Assembly (NCBI GenBank): GCA_965218555.1
Contig: OZ244625.1
Span: 930,001-994,000 of the forward strand
Direction: 5' to 3'
DNA length: 64,000 bases
Source of the DNA: JAPPLB01 sp965218555
Lineage (GTDB): Bacteria; Acidobacteriota; Terriglobia; Bryobacterales; UBA6623
Position numbers and translations under genes: made by a program. The number at the start of each line of letters is the position of its first letter. The first letter of the stretch is position 1. The notes under the pieces are model-generated. The model was not told the origin of the DNA. It made no database searches and saw only the letters and a list, made by a program, of their open reading frames with translations. Positions 10,501 through 19,006 of this stretch are shown here, piece by piece.

Positions 10501-10733
10501 TGATGCCGCCGGGGACCGATGTCCAGCCCTTGGGACATCAAGAATACGGACTGTTGGCCCCCGGCATGATCGAGCGACTGCGAGTGACCACCGACCCGGA
10601 GTATTTCGAAGAACACGCCGAAAGCCTGGAACTGTGGTCGCCGGGCAACCCCCTGTTTACCCCTCCGGAGTTCATAACTGGGGCGGACGAACCGCCAGCC
10701 GACAAGACGTTGAAGGATATCCTCGACGGCTGA
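7551..10733 (+). CDS. PLD-domain SNF2-family helicase of the anti-phage-type locus
   Basis: The 1,060-residue protein starts 2 bases after the methylase stop. The N-terminal domain (about 1-250) has a phospholipase-D-like motif, HEKAGII near residue 142 followed by WNGSLNET. Then come a Pro/Lys-rich linker and a superfamily-2 helicase: Walker A ADEVGLGKT (about 318), DEAH-type LDEAHH (about 433), LLTATPMQ, and motif VI QRIGRIDRLGQ (about 857-867). The order PLD-SNF2 matches helicases that accompany DUF1156 and DUF499. It probably translocates on or remodels double-stranded DNA; whether the single HxK motif supports cleavage (perhaps as a dimer) cannot be told from sequence alone. Confidence 0.88.
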   Translation: MLCDHEWKLKYTPDDGDLVALFYVPALEDAERYDRLTGYFNAAALALAARGIEGLVRNGGHMRLIVGCTLAPPEIEAIEKGEQLRGLVERHLTNLPLAPPDPASSDALELLAWMVARGHLDVKVAVPCDANGKPIPADGIFHEKAGIIEDRGGDKIAWNGSLNETAAGWRHNWESINVYTSWGPEPQRAADEEANFARIWAGKSQRLIVLDVPAAVRRDLMRFMPASDMPSRLRETEPKPAKPSPKKPEREATESAKPAELPPGDLRSRVWSFIQHAPSRPHGGERVGEATSAVIPWPHQVRAFERLYRDWPPKLLIADEVGLGKTIQAGMLLRQAWLAGRAKRVLVLAPKAVLKQWQIELREKFNLNWPIYDGRKLVWYPSPAWRGRNERDVDRDRWHREPVVIASSHLMRRRDRAAALLEGGEPWDLVVLDEAHHARRRAAGSLQEGGPNLLLRLMQGLKDRTQGLVLLTATPMQVHPIEVWDLLNLLGLPPEWTAQAFLGFFQDLEQPNPSSDALDRMARLFQSAERAYGKVRTEQAQRLVDLSRLKANKILRALRDVAGIPRRRLETTERRAALTIMRAHTPVRRLVSRHTRKLLRGYFKAGMLTTPIADRRVEDRFLEMTAEERALYEAVEDYIASTYNQASLDERTAVGFVMTIYRRRLASSFSALRKTLQRHLDTVASDNKAPWMNLDEDAPDDETMDDVLDTDELTLLERKALAAEEKAEVENLLDRIGRLPPDSKLASLKSALHELLQGDYRQAMVFTQYTDTMDFLRGELLKAGDHRLMCFSGRGGEIPSADGSWRRIGRDDAKRRFREGEADVLLCTDAAAEGLNFQFCGALINYDMPWNPMRVEQRIGRIDRLGQQHWIIRIVNLHYEGTVETDVYRALRSRIGLFESVVGRLQPILARAPRAISDAVLSGRGREGAERTRIVETIEQQAHEAKERGFDIDAVTESDLAVPERAPSSVTMRDLDRIIRLTDVMPPGTDVQPLGHQEYGLLAPGMIERLRVTTDPEYFEEHAESLELWSPGNPLFTPPEFITGADEPPADKTLKDILDG

Positions 10734-10769
10734 GGCATAGCATCAGATATAGGCAGAGGAGAAGGTCGA

Positions 10770-11045
10770 ATGCCCGGTCAGCAGGAGGAGCGCCCGCTAT
10801 TCATCGGGTCTGCCGTACAGTTCACTCACAAGGGGGAAACGATCCACGGTCATCTCCTCCAACGACAGGGACGGCGCCGCTTCGAGAAGGTAATCGACAC
10901 CGAGGAGCGGACCTGGAAAGTCCCGGAGGCGGCATGGCTCGGCAATCTTGTTGCCCTGTCACTGCTTCCCTGCTCCCTAGTAGCCACGATTGACTGTAAA
11001 TTGTTGCGCACAAGTGCAGAACGGGGGTGGGGGGTGTGCAGATGA
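10770..11045 (+). CDS. Truncated small-domain protein at the right edge of the defence locus
   Basis: A 91-codon frame starts at ATG 10770 behind a good ribosome site (GGAGAAGG). Residues 12-55 look like the small beta-rich module (pattern VQFTHKGETIHGHL then VIDTEERTWKVPE) often found ahead of SprT-like metallopeptidases. No HExxH or other peptidase motif follows. From about position 10,980 the sequence turns into unrelated, low-conservation DNA, and the frame ends by chance. I read it as the 5' remnant of a longer gene lost at the island boundary. An intact tiny protein is possible. Confidence 0.45.
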   Translation: MPGQQEERPLFIGSAVQFTHKGETIHGHLLQRQGRRRFEKVIDTEERTWKVPEAAWLGNLVALSLLPCSLVATIDCKLLRTSAERGWGVCR

Positions 11046-11178
11046 CCGCGTACCGTCAACCGTTCTCGGTGAGCCTTACGACGAGCGCCGTTCGCCCTCC
11101 GGGCTCGTTCCGCTGCGGCGAACGCACAATGAACCCATACTGAGAAAGGGGAACGTAGATTGCTTTGACAGCGCCGCG

Positions 11179-11859
11179 CTAGACGGCGGCCTCTTCCGGT
11201 TGCGGCGCCGTCTTCTTGCGGGTCCCGACAGCTTCGATCCAAGCCTCCGAAATCGAGACCAGAACCTCGATCGCGGATTGCTCGACAGGGTTCTGCTCGT
11301 CTCTAACGGCGAGCAACACGGCAAGCACGCGGTCGCGCAGCACGATCGGAAAAAGGTGCACGCGATCTTCGCCCGCGGTGACCAGGATCGTAGCCAGCGG
11401 CGTACCGAGTTGTCCGGGGCCGCCCCTGCAAACGACGGTGTCTCTCGTCTCGACGGCGTGAGCCAGCCCCGAGGCGTCGGCAAGAGGGATTTCCAGTTGC
11501 TCAAGCGCCTTCCGTTGCTTTTTATCGTCCGCACCTGTCAGGCGGAAGCCGAGAAGCCGATCCTCTTTCTGAATGAACAGCGCCGTTCGCCGTGCGAAGC
11601 GCCCCGCGGCTTCGACCAGTGCCACAGCTATGCCCGTCACGGACTGCTCGAGGCGAATCTGCCGCAGCGCTTCAAGCAGCGATGTGGTGGCACGGGCACG
11701 GGCTGCTCTTTCTATTTCCCCGCGCTCTTTCTTCAACCGGGCCTCAAGCCACGCTATGTGTCTGGCGTCGAGTTGCGATTCGACTTCGCGCCGAAACTGC
11801 TCGAAGGCGGGATCGAGCAGCGAATCCAGTTCCTGGAAGTTGTCGGACCCTTCCGGCAC
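11179..11859 (-). CDS. Coiled-coil protein with a GAF-like domain
   Basis: This 226-residue protein starts with GTG 11859 in the reverse strand. Residues 5-75 are strongly charged and helical, likely a coiled coil (FRREVESQLDARHIAWLEAR and similar). Residues 75-210 have the alternating pattern of a GAF fold, including FPIVLRDRVLAVLLAV, typical of the strand pair in GAF sensors. No histidine kinase, cyclase or HTH output domain is present. The N-terminal sequence DNFQELDSLLDPAFEQFRR has no signal. Its ligand and partner are unknown. It stands alone, divergent from the SDR gene. Confidence 0.65.
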   Translation of the reverse strand: MPEGSDNFQELDSLLDPAFEQFRREVESQLDARHIAWLEARLKKERGEIERAARARATTSLLEALRQIRLEQSVTGIAVALVEAAGRFARRTALFIQKEDRLLGFRLTGADDKKQRKALEQLEIPLADASGLAHAVETRDTVVCRGGPGQLGTPLATILVTAGEDRVHLFPIVLRDRVLAVLLAVRDEQNPVEQSAIEVLVSISEAWIEAVGTRKKTAPQPEEAAV

Positions 11860-11972
11860 GTTGCACTGTTCTCAGGGATCGGACCCCGGGGACTGCTATT
11901 GTAGCGGGAGCCGGCAGCGGTTGAAGCAGACGCCGTGAAACCGGCAGTCCAGAAGGTAAACGGGTCTGAACA

Positions 11973-12689
11973 ATGGGTGCCGAACTCGAGGGTCGGGTAG
12001 CGGTTGTAACCGGGGGAAGCCGCGGCATCGGAGCCGCCGTGACGCGGGCGTTGCTGAATGCTGGATCTTCCGTCGTCATCTGTGGGCGAAGCCTCGAGCT
12101 GTTGGAGCAGGCGCTGTCGGACTTCCGACCACTTGGCCCTGTCGAGGGGCGCGTGTGCGATGTCGGACGCTTTGACGAAGTAGCCGCGCTATTCCGTTTC
12201 GTCGGTCAGTCCTTCGGGAAGCTCGACTACCTAATCAACAACGCGGGAGTAGGCCGGTTCGCAGCGGTCGACGAGATCGACCCCGCCGTGTGGGACGAGG
12301 TCATCGCCACGAACCTCAACGGTGTTTTCTATTGCTGCCACGAGGCCGTCCCTTTGATGAAGAAAAACGGTGGCGGCTTCATCATCAATATTGGCAGCTT
12401 GGCCGGCAAGCACCCCTTCGCGGGGGGCACGGCGTACAACGCGTCGAAGTTCGGTTTGAACGGTTTCACTGAAGCGATGATGCTGGACCTGCGGGACGAT
12501 GACATCCGCGTCAGCACGATCATGCCCGGCAGCGTCGATACCAAGTTCCGTGGGGCGGACCGGCCCGCCGCTGATTGGAAGATCGCACCGGAACACATCG
12601 CCGAGACCGTCCTCCATCTGATCAAGATGCCCGCGAGAAGCCTTGCCAGCCGTATCGAGATGCGGCCCAGCCGCCCGCCGAAACGCTGA
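11973..12689 (+). CDS. SDR-family NAD(P)-dependent oxidoreductase
   Basis: This is a classical short-chain dehydrogenase of 238 residues, normal length for the family. The cofactor motif TGGSRGIG is at about residues 13-20, the NNAG motif near 90, and the catalytic YNASK at 155-159 with an upstream Ser in NIGSLAG. An Arg in the cofactor-binding beta-2 loop (ICGRSLE) suggests NADPH preference. The substrate cannot be told from sequence. It is cytosolic. It lies 27 bases before the cytochrome-WD40 gene, but a promoter-like TATAAT between them suggests separate transcription. Confidence 0.9.
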   Translation: MGAELEGRVAVVTGGSRGIGAAVTRALLNAGSSVVICGRSLELLEQALSDFRPLGPVEGRVCDVGRFDEVAALFRFVGQSFGKLDYLINNAGVGRFAAVDEIDPAVWDEVIATNLNGVFYCCHEAVPLMKKNGGGFIINIGSLAGKHPFAGGTAYNASKFGLNGFTEAMMLDLRDDDIRVSTIMPGSVDTKFRGADRPAADWKIAPEHIAETVLHLIKMPARSLASRIEMRPSRPPKR

Positions 12690-12703
12690 TCGAGATATAG
12701 AGT

Positions 12704-12709
12704 TATAAT
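12704..12709 (+). promoter_or_regulatory. Putative -10 box for a leaderless transcript
   Basis: A perfect TATAAT ends 7 bases before the ATG at 12717. With normal -10 to start spacing the transcript would begin at or next to the start codon, giving a leaderless mRNA. No TTGACA-like -35 box lies 16-18 bases upstream, and no Shine-Dalgarno sequence fits in the gap. Confidence 0.4.
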
Positions 12710-12716
12710 CGTCATC

Positions 12717-14072
12717 ATGAAGGATTGTGTCCTCGCCGCACTGGTGCTCGTGCTGACTCTCAGCGCCTCCGCCGCCGACGTCAGCTACTACAACGAAGTG
12801 CGGCCGGTGATCGAACAGTCGTGCCAGGGCTGCCATCAGCCGGCGAACAAGATGGGCGGCCTCGACCTGACTTCCTACGCGGCCATCGCGGCGGGCGGCA
12901 ACAAAGGGCCTGCGTTCAATGCCGGCTCTGCCGACGAGAGCCACCTCGTCAAGCTGCTCACAGGCACCGCTGAACCGCGCATGCCCTTCGGACAAGACCC
13001 TCTGCCTGAGAACCAAATCAACTTGTTCCGCAACTGGATCAACCTGGGCGCCAAAGACGATACGCCCGAGTCGGCGCGAGCGCCGCAGGTTCCGGCCGAA
13101 CCGCCGAGCTACATTCAACCGCCCGTCGTGACAGCCGCCGCTTATTCACCGGACGGCGAACAGGTGGCCGTTGGCGGTTATCGCGAGATTCTCCTCCACA
13201 AAGCCGACGGCTCAAGTATCGAAGCCCGACTTCTCGGCCGCTCCGACCGTATTCACTCCGTCGCTTTCACGCCCGACGGCAAACAACTCGTCGCCGTGGG
13301 CGGCACACCGGCCCGCTTCGGCGAAGTACAGGTGTGGGATCTTGCTTCGAAGAAGCAGGTACAGTCCATCATGACGACCTCCGACACCCTCTTCGGCGGT
13401 GATGTCTCACCCGACGGCAAGTACGTCGTGGTCGGTGGCGCGGACAACAGTCTTCGGGCGGTCGAGGTCAACTCGGGCAAGGAACTCTTCAAGGCGGGCC
13501 ATCACGAGGACTGGGTGCTCGACGCTGTGTTCGGCATCGACGGCAAACGCATCGTATCGGTGGGCCGTGATCGCGCGGCCAAGCTCGCCAACGCTGAGGA
13601 CGGCGCGTTCCTCGAGAACGTCAACTTCCTGCGTGATCAGCTCTACGCTGTGGCGCGCCACCCGCGCCGAGACTACGTGCTGATCGGCGGCGTGGACCGG
13701 GTTCCGTACCTCTACATGATGGACCGCCCGCGCGCCCTGAAGATCGCCGACGATTCCACACTCGTGCGCCAATTCGATGAGCAGGAAGGCGCGATTCACG
13801 CCCTCGCTTTCAGCCCCGACGGCAGCCGCATCGCCGTGGGCGGTATCGCCGAGGTCGTGAATCTGTACGACACCGAGTCCGGCGACAACACTGCACGTTG
13901 CGCTCTCCCCGGCGGAGGGGCCTTTCTCCTGGCGTTTCGTCCGGACGGGAAGCAACTGCTCGCCGCGGGATTCGACGGATTCCTTCGCGTCTTTGACACA
14001 GAAACCGGCAAGCGCCTCAAAGAATGGACGGCGGTTCCGGTTGAGAAGGGACAGTTGCGGTCAGCGCGCTAG
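12717..14072 (+). CDS. Exported planctomycete-type cytochrome c / WD40 protein
   Basis: The 451-residue protein starts with a signal peptide (about 19 residues, ending near SASA). A planctomycete-type cytochrome c domain follows, with heme motif CQGCH at residues 36-40 and a distal Met region (MPFGQDPLP). From about residue 130 there are WD40/YVTN-like repeats with recurring SPDGxxxAVGG patterns, likely one beta-propeller. It is probably periplasmic or surface-exposed. Proteins of this architecture are commonly encoded with DUF1549/DUF1553 proteins, as here two genes downstream. An electron-transfer or scaffold role for that partner is inferred. The next gene follows after 18 bases. Confidence 0.85.
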   Translation: MKDCVLAALVLVLTLSASAADVSYYNEVRPVIEQSCQGCHQPANKMGGLDLTSYAAIAAGGNKGPAFNAGSADESHLVKLLTGTAEPRMPFGQDPLPENQINLFRNWINLGAKDDTPESARAPQVPAEPPSYIQPPVVTAAAYSPDGEQVAVGGYREILLHKADGSSIEARLLGRSDRIHSVAFTPDGKQLVAVGGTPARFGEVQVWDLASKKQVQSIMTTSDTLFGGDVSPDGKYVVVGGADNSLRAVEVNSGKELFKAGHHEDWVLDAVFGIDGKRIVSVGRDRAAKLANAEDGAFLENVNFLRDQLYAVARHPRRDYVLIGGVDRVPYLYMMDRPRALKIADDSTLVRQFDEQEGAIHALAFSPDGSRIAVGGIAEVVNLYDTESGDNTARCALPGGGAFLLAFRPDGKQLLAAGFDGFLRVFDTETGKRLKEWTAVPVEKGQLRSAR

Positions 14073-14090
14073 GCGGGATAAAGAGACGAA

Positions 14091-16484
14091 ATGCAACGCC
14101 GGCTCTTCACATTGTGGTTCGTTGCAGCTTTGGCCGCATCGGCGGCAGGACCTTCGCTCACACAACTCGAACCCTGGGGCGCCCGGCGAGGAACGGCGGT
14201 CACGCTCGCGCTCAAGGGCTACGGTCTCAGCGACGATGTCAAGATCGTCACCAACCTGCCGGGAGTGGTCACCGAGCTGACTTCCGATCGCCCTGGCCGT
14301 GAATTGCAGTTGCTTCTCGAATTGGCGAAGGAGGCCCCCGTCGGCTCCTACCCCATCCGCATCGCAACGAAGGCGGGCATTTCGAATGTGCTGCTCTTCA
14401 CCGTGGGGCCCTTCCCTGAAGTGGACGAAGCCGAGTCGGCATCCATGCGTCAGACGTACTCGAACGATTCCGCCGACAGGGCGGAGGGAATCAGCCTGCC
14501 GGCCACCGTCAACGGAACCCTGCGCGGCTCCGATCGCGACTGGTATCGCTTCGCAGGTGAGACAGGCGAGAAGGTCGTCGTGGAAGTCGAAGCTCGCCGG
14601 GCGGGCTCGGCTGTAGACGCAGTCCTTGAGATTCGCGACAGCAGCGGCAACACGATCGCCCGCAACAACGATGCCCGCGGCATCGGCGTCGACCCGCGCA
14701 CCGGAGTCACCGTCCCCTCAGACGGTGTGTTTTTCGTGCAAGTCCACGACGCCCGTTTCAGCGCGCAGAAGATGAACTTCTACCGCCTGCGCGCCGGGCG
14801 GTATTCGTATGCGGAAGCCGTCTTCCCCTTGGGCTGGAAACGCGGCGAATCGACCGAGGTGCAGTTGCTCGGCGGCAACTCGCAAAAGCCAGTGACGGTC
14901 CGGCCCGACCTCTCAGCCGAAGCCACCGCATCGGGATTCGCCGCCCTGCGCCTTCCTGACGAGAACGGGCCGCTCCCCCTGCGGATGGTCGTGGGAGACG
15001 ACGATGAAGTCTTCGAACCCGAGGGCGCAGGACCCCACCAACTCGAACCAGGGGTCATCGTCAACGGCCGCATCAATGCCAGCGGCGAGATCGACCGCTA
15101 TCGCATCAAGGTCAAGCCGGGCCGGCAATGGATGATCGAAACGCAGGCAGCCGGGCTGGGAACCTCGGCGCTCTATGGCCTCCTGACGCTCTACGACCAC
15201 AAAGGCCGGAAGCTCGCCTCGGCCGGCGACCAGGTTCCCGAGGAGCCGCTGTCGTTCATTCGGTCGTCCGGGCAAACGTTCGGAGACCCGCACCTGGGTT
15301 TTGAAGTCCCGGAAGGCGTCACCGAAGTCGCCGTCACTCTCGAAGACCTGCTTGGTCGAGGTGGACCCGCGTATGGCTACCGCCTTGTCGCCCGCCAACA
15401 GCCGCCCGATTTCACCCTGACCCTCGGCACGCCGCAGGTTACGATCCCCAAAGACGGCAGCGCCATTGTCAGCGTCAACGTCGACCGTCGTGGTTACATA
15501 GGAGCCATTCAGCTCAAGGTCGACGGCCTGCCGGACGACGTCGAGCTGCGGGGCGGACACATTCCCGCCGAGGTCGGAGGAATGACCACCTCCAGAATCT
15601 CGCGGCGCGGCGTCCTCACCCTTACTCCGAAGTCCGGCGCCGAGACAAAAGAGCTTGCTCTCACCGTGTGGGGCGAAGGTATCCTCGAGGACGGCCGCAC
15701 CGTTCGAGTCAAAGCTCGCGCGCCCGGCCTGCAAACCGCCGTCATGGGCCTCGGACAGAAAGCCGTCACCGCGCCCTGGTTGGCGGCAAAGGTGCCGGCG
15801 AAAGTCGCCGAACCCGAGAAGGCCGTCCTCCGTATCCTCACCCCTCAGAAAGTCCGTCTGATTCAGGGCATGGAATCCGAAGTCCGTTGGAAGTTCGAAG
15901 GCGACTTCTCGCCCATCGACCGCATCAACGTCAGCAACACGCCGCCGGTAGGCAACATCCGCGTCATCGGAACAGCCCAGATCAAGCCAGGCGCCAGGCA
16001 GGGCCGCTTTACCGTCATCACGACGATGGGCACCCTGCCGATGACCTTCGACCTTCTGCTCAGTTCCAACGCGCGCATCGACGGCTTGGTGCAGACCGTC
16101 TACGCCCCGGCAATCACCTTCGACGTCGTGCAGGGCTATCGCATCAAAGCGCCGGAGCGAGTCACCGCCATCCCTCGCGGAGGAAGCGCGGCCATTGTCG
16201 GCTCCTTCCACCGGGAGCCGGATTTCTCCTCGCCCGTCACCGTCAAGGCGGACAACCTTCCTCTGGGAGTTTCCTGCTCGGCGGCAGAGATCGACGGCGC
16301 CCCGGAGTCTTACAGTCTGGAGTGTAAATCCGATCCCTCCACCGAGCCGGGAGAATACGAAATCGAGCTGGCGCCCACGTCGGTACTGGCCGGGCGCGAC
16401 ACCGAGCTGGTGCCCTACAAGATCGAACCTGTCTTGACAAGCATCATGATCACCAACACAAGAAAGATGGCGCGAGCGGAGTAA
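14091..16484 (+). CDS. Exported pre-peptidase C-terminal (PPC) domain protein, copy 1
   Basis: The 797-residue protein has a signal peptide (FTLWFVAALAASAAG) and then an IPT/TIG-like strand-rich region (LEPWGARRGTAVTLAL). At least two PPC-type jelly-roll modules follow, with the pattern DRDWYRF...GEKVVVEVEA near residues 145-170 and a second near 325-350. The C-terminal part is further beta-sandwich. No catalytic residues are evident. It shares its layout with the protein at 19007, so the two are paralogues flanking the DUF1549/DUF1553 gene. A ligand- or carbohydrate-binding structural role on the cell surface is plausible but unproven. The DUF1549 gene starts 18 bases later. Confidence 0.8.
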   Translation: MQRRLFTLWFVAALAASAAGPSLTQLEPWGARRGTAVTLALKGYGLSDDVKIVTNLPGVVTELTSDRPGRELQLLLELAKEAPVGSYPIRIATKAGISNVLLFTVGPFPEVDEAESASMRQTYSNDSADRAEGISLPATVNGTLRGSDRDWYRFAGETGEKVVVEVEARRAGSAVDAVLEIRDSSGNTIARNNDARGIGVDPRTGVTVPSDGVFFVQVHDARFSAQKMNFYRLRAGRYSYAEAVFPLGWKRGESTEVQLLGGNSQKPVTVRPDLSAEATASGFAALRLPDENGPLPLRMVVGDDDEVFEPEGAGPHQLEPGVIVNGRINASGEIDRYRIKVKPGRQWMIETQAAGLGTSALYGLLTLYDHKGRKLASAGDQVPEEPLSFIRSSGQTFGDPHLGFEVPEGVTEVAVTLEDLLGRGGPAYGYRLVARQQPPDFTLTLGTPQVTIPKDGSAIVSVNVDRRGYIGAIQLKVDGLPDDVELRGGHIPAEVGGMTTSRISRRGVLTLTPKSGAETKELALTVWGEGILEDGRTVRVKARAPGLQTAVMGLGQKAVTAPWLAAKVPAKVAEPEKAVLRILTPQKVRLIQGMESEVRWKFEGDFSPIDRINVSNTPPVGNIRVIGTAQIKPGARQGRFTVITTMGTLPMTFDLLLSSNARIDGLVQTVYAPAITFDVVQGYRIKAPERVTAIPRGGSAAIVGSFHREPDFSSPVTVKADNLPLGVSCSAAEIDGAPESYSLECKSDPSTEPGEYEIELAPTSVLAGRDTELVPYKIEPVLTSIMITNTRKMARAE

Positions 16485-16502
16485 CGCGAATAGGAGTTGA
16501 CG

Positions 16503-18959
16503 ATGTCAGGGAAACGACTTTGGATTTCGGGTTCTTGCTTATGGCTGATGACCGTCCTCGCGGTGACCGGCGTTTGCGCCGACCTGCAGCCCGCAAAGAT
16601 CATCATTGCACCGTCCTCGCTCAGCCTCAACTCTTCCGAACAAGGCCGGCGTGTCCTGGTAACGGGCATCACGGCCGAGGGCGAAAAGTTCGACCTGACC
16701 AACGAAGCCCGCTTCGAACCCACCGGCGGCGTCCGTGTCGACGATGACGGCTATCTGTATGGTCTCTCCCAAGGAGCGGCCACCATCAAGGTTTCAGCCC
16801 GCGGCCGGTCGGCCGACCTTCCGGTCAACGTCGGCGACCTTTCCCAAAAGCGCGCCATCAGCTTCCTGAGCGACGTCATGCCTGTCCTCAACAAGCAGGG
16901 CTGCACTGCCGGGGCCTGCCACGGATCGGCGAAAGGCAAAAACGGCTTCAAGCTGTCGCTGCGCGGCTACGACCCTGAATTCGACTACCGCGCACTTCTC
17001 TTCGACGTATCCGGCCGCCGCTTCAACCGTGCCGACCCGGCCCGGAGTCTGATGCTCGCCAAGCCTATGCAGGCAGTGCCGCACGAGGGCGGGCTCCACA
17101 TCGAGAAGGGCTCGCGCTACTACGACACCATTATCAACTGGATCTCCGCCGGCACGCCGTTCGGCGACCAGCAAAGAGACTCTGTCGCCAAGCTCGAAGT
17201 CACGCCGCCGGAAGTCTTCATGAGCCGCCCCGGCATGAAGCAGCAGATTCTCGTGGTCGCCACCTACGGTGATGGTTCCACCCGCGATGTCACGCGCGAA
17301 GCCGTCGTCGCCAGCAGTCAGGACACCACGGCGAAGATCGTCGACGACTCCGTCGTCCAAGGCGAGCGCACCGGCGAGGCCACTCTGCTCGTTCGCTACG
17401 AAGGCAAGTTTGTCATCGTGCCGGTAACGATTCTCAATCCCGAGCCCGGTTTCGAGTGGAAACAGCTTTCGCAGCACAACTACATCGACGAGCACATTGA
17501 CGCAAAACTGAGACGCCTCAAGATCCAACCTTCCGAAGTCGCCGACGACAGCACCTTCGTCCGCCGCGTCTACCTCGACCTCATCGGCATCCCGCCCACG
17601 CCTGCGGAAGCCCGCGCCTTCATTGAAGACCCGGAGAAATCTCGCCTCAAGCGCATCCGCCTGATTGACGAGTTGATGAAGCGCAAAGAGTTCGTCGACC
17701 ACTGGGCGCTCAAGTGGGGCGACCTGCTGCAGTCCAACCGCAAGTACCTTGGTGAGAAAGGCACCTGGGCGTTCCGCCAATGGATCCGCGATCAGATCGC
17801 GTCCAACCGCCCCTACGACCAGGTTGTGCGCGAGCTGATTACCTCCACCGGCAGCACCTATCAGAATCCGGCAGCCAACTTCTTCCGCGTCAACAAAGAT
17901 CCGAAAGAGGCGATGGAGAAAACGACGCAGCTCTTCCTGGGCGTGCGGATGGTCTGCGCACAGTGCCACGATCACCCCTTCGAGCGCTGGACGCAGAATC
18001 AGTACTTTCAGCTTGCCGCCTTCTTTGCGTCCGTCGGAGTCAAGCCGGGCTTCGACAGCGACGAAGAAATCGTCTATCTCAAGCGCGACGACAACACGGT
18101 CAAGCATCCCAAAACAGGACGGACCGTCGAACCCGAGTATTTGATCGCCAGCGCCGGCGCGCCGCCCCTGAACGCCGAAGAGGATCGCCGCCGCGCCCTC
18201 GCCGAGTGGCTCACATCGGAAGAGAATCCATTCTTCGCACGCGCCATCACCAACCGTCTGTGGAGCTACTTCTTCGGACGCGGCATCATCGATCCTGTCG
18301 ACGACATTCGCGCCTCGAACCCGCCGGTGAACCCGGTGCTTCTCGAAGCTCTCGCCGACGACTTCGTCAAGAACGGCTACGATCTGCAGCACGTGATCCG
18401 CACCATTGCAAACTCGCGCACCTACCAGACCAGTATCGCCGCCAACGAATGGAACGAGAACGACGTGACGAACTTCTCGCGATTCCTGCCGCGCCGGCTG
18501 ACCGCGGAGTCTCTGCTCGACGCGATCACGGTCGCGACCGGGTCCCGTCCGGAGTTCGATGAAGTTCCACCCGACTTCACGGCGCAAGAACTGCCCGACC
18601 CGCACATCGGCAAGGGTGGTTTTCTCGACATGTTCGGCCGCCCTGAGCGGGAGTCGGCGTGCGAGTGCGAACGCCGCAATGACATGAGTCTCCCGCAAGC
18701 GATGAGCCTCGTGAACGGACCGACATTGGCGGAAGCAGTTGCCGATCCCGAGGGGCGCGTTGCCGCGGCGATCCTCGCCGGCAAACCCGACCGCGAGCTG
18801 GTCGAGGAACTGTACCTCGGCACGCTCAGCCGCCTTCCGACGCCCGACGAAATGGACAACGCCCTGACCTACTTGCGCCGGGGCTCCGGACGCGCCCCCG
18901 GCACCCAGGATCTGCTTTGGGCCTTGATCAACAGCAACGCGTTTTTGTTCAATCGCTGA
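16503..18959 (+). CDS. Exported DUF1549/DUF1553 (PSCyt2-PSD1) protein with Ig-like domains
   Basis: I start at ATG 16503, which has AGGAG 6 bases upstream. After a signal peptide come bacterial Ig-like (Big_2) stretches, around residues 25-110 and again after the first cysteine motif. Cysteine motifs: CTAGACH at about residue 134, CAQCHD near 485 inside DUF1549, and CECER near 720 at the start of the DUF1553 signature. The family is abundant in Planctomycetes and Solibacter-like Acidobacteria, where it is associated with secreted-polymer utilisation; its reaction is unknown. The CAQCH motif could bind heme. The gene is sandwiched between two PPC paralogues and probably forms one operon with them. 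Confidence 0.9.
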   Translation: MSGKRLWISGSCLWLMTVLAVTGVCADLQPAKIIIAPSSLSLNSSEQGRRVLVTGITAEGEKFDLTNEARFEPTGGVRVDDDGYLYGLSQGAATIKVSARGRSADLPVNVGDLSQKRAISFLSDVMPVLNKQGCTAGACHGSAKGKNGFKLSLRGYDPEFDYRALLFDVSGRRFNRADPARSLMLAKPMQAVPHEGGLHIEKGSRYYDTIINWISAGTPFGDQQRDSVAKLEVTPPEVFMSRPGMKQQILVVATYGDGSTRDVTREAVVASSQDTTAKIVDDSVVQGERTGEATLLVRYEGKFVIVPVTILNPEPGFEWKQLSQHNYIDEHIDAKLRRLKIQPSEVADDSTFVRRVYLDLIGIPPTPAEARAFIEDPEKSRLKRIRLIDELMKRKEFVDHWALKWGDLLQSNRKYLGEKGTWAFRQWIRDQIASNRPYDQVVRELITSTGSTYQNPAANFFRVNKDPKEAMEKTTQLFLGVRMVCAQCHDHPFERWTQNQYFQLAAFFASVGVKPGFDSDEEIVYLKRDDNTVKHPKTGRTVEPEYLIASAGAPPLNAEEDRRRALAEWLTSEENPFFARAITNRLWSYFFGRGIIDPVDDIRASNPPVNPVLLEALADDFVKNGYDLQHVIRTIANSRTYQTSIAANEWNENDVTNFSRFLPRRLTAESLLDAITVATGSRPEFDEVPPDFTAQELPDPHIGKGGFLDMFGRPERESACECERRNDMSLPQAMSLVNGPTLAEAVADPEGRVAAAILAGKPDRELVEELYLGTLSRLPTPDEMDNALTYLRRGSGRAPGTQDLLWALINSNAFLFNR

Positions 18960-19006
18960 GCGCGCCCGGACACGGCGCTCAGCGCCCAATATCCATGGGG
19001 GTTAGA

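Noticed and set aside
10990..11904. A 304-codon plus-strand frame opposite the GAF-like gene
   Set aside because: The minus strand gives a coherent coiled-coil plus GAF pattern, whereas the plus product has no pattern and runs through non-coding flanks.
16794..18989. A 731-codon open frame on the minus strand opposite the DUF1549/DUF1553 gene
   Set aside because: The plus strand carries clear family motifs and a ribosome site. The antisense frame has no recognisable domain and arises from high GC codon bias.
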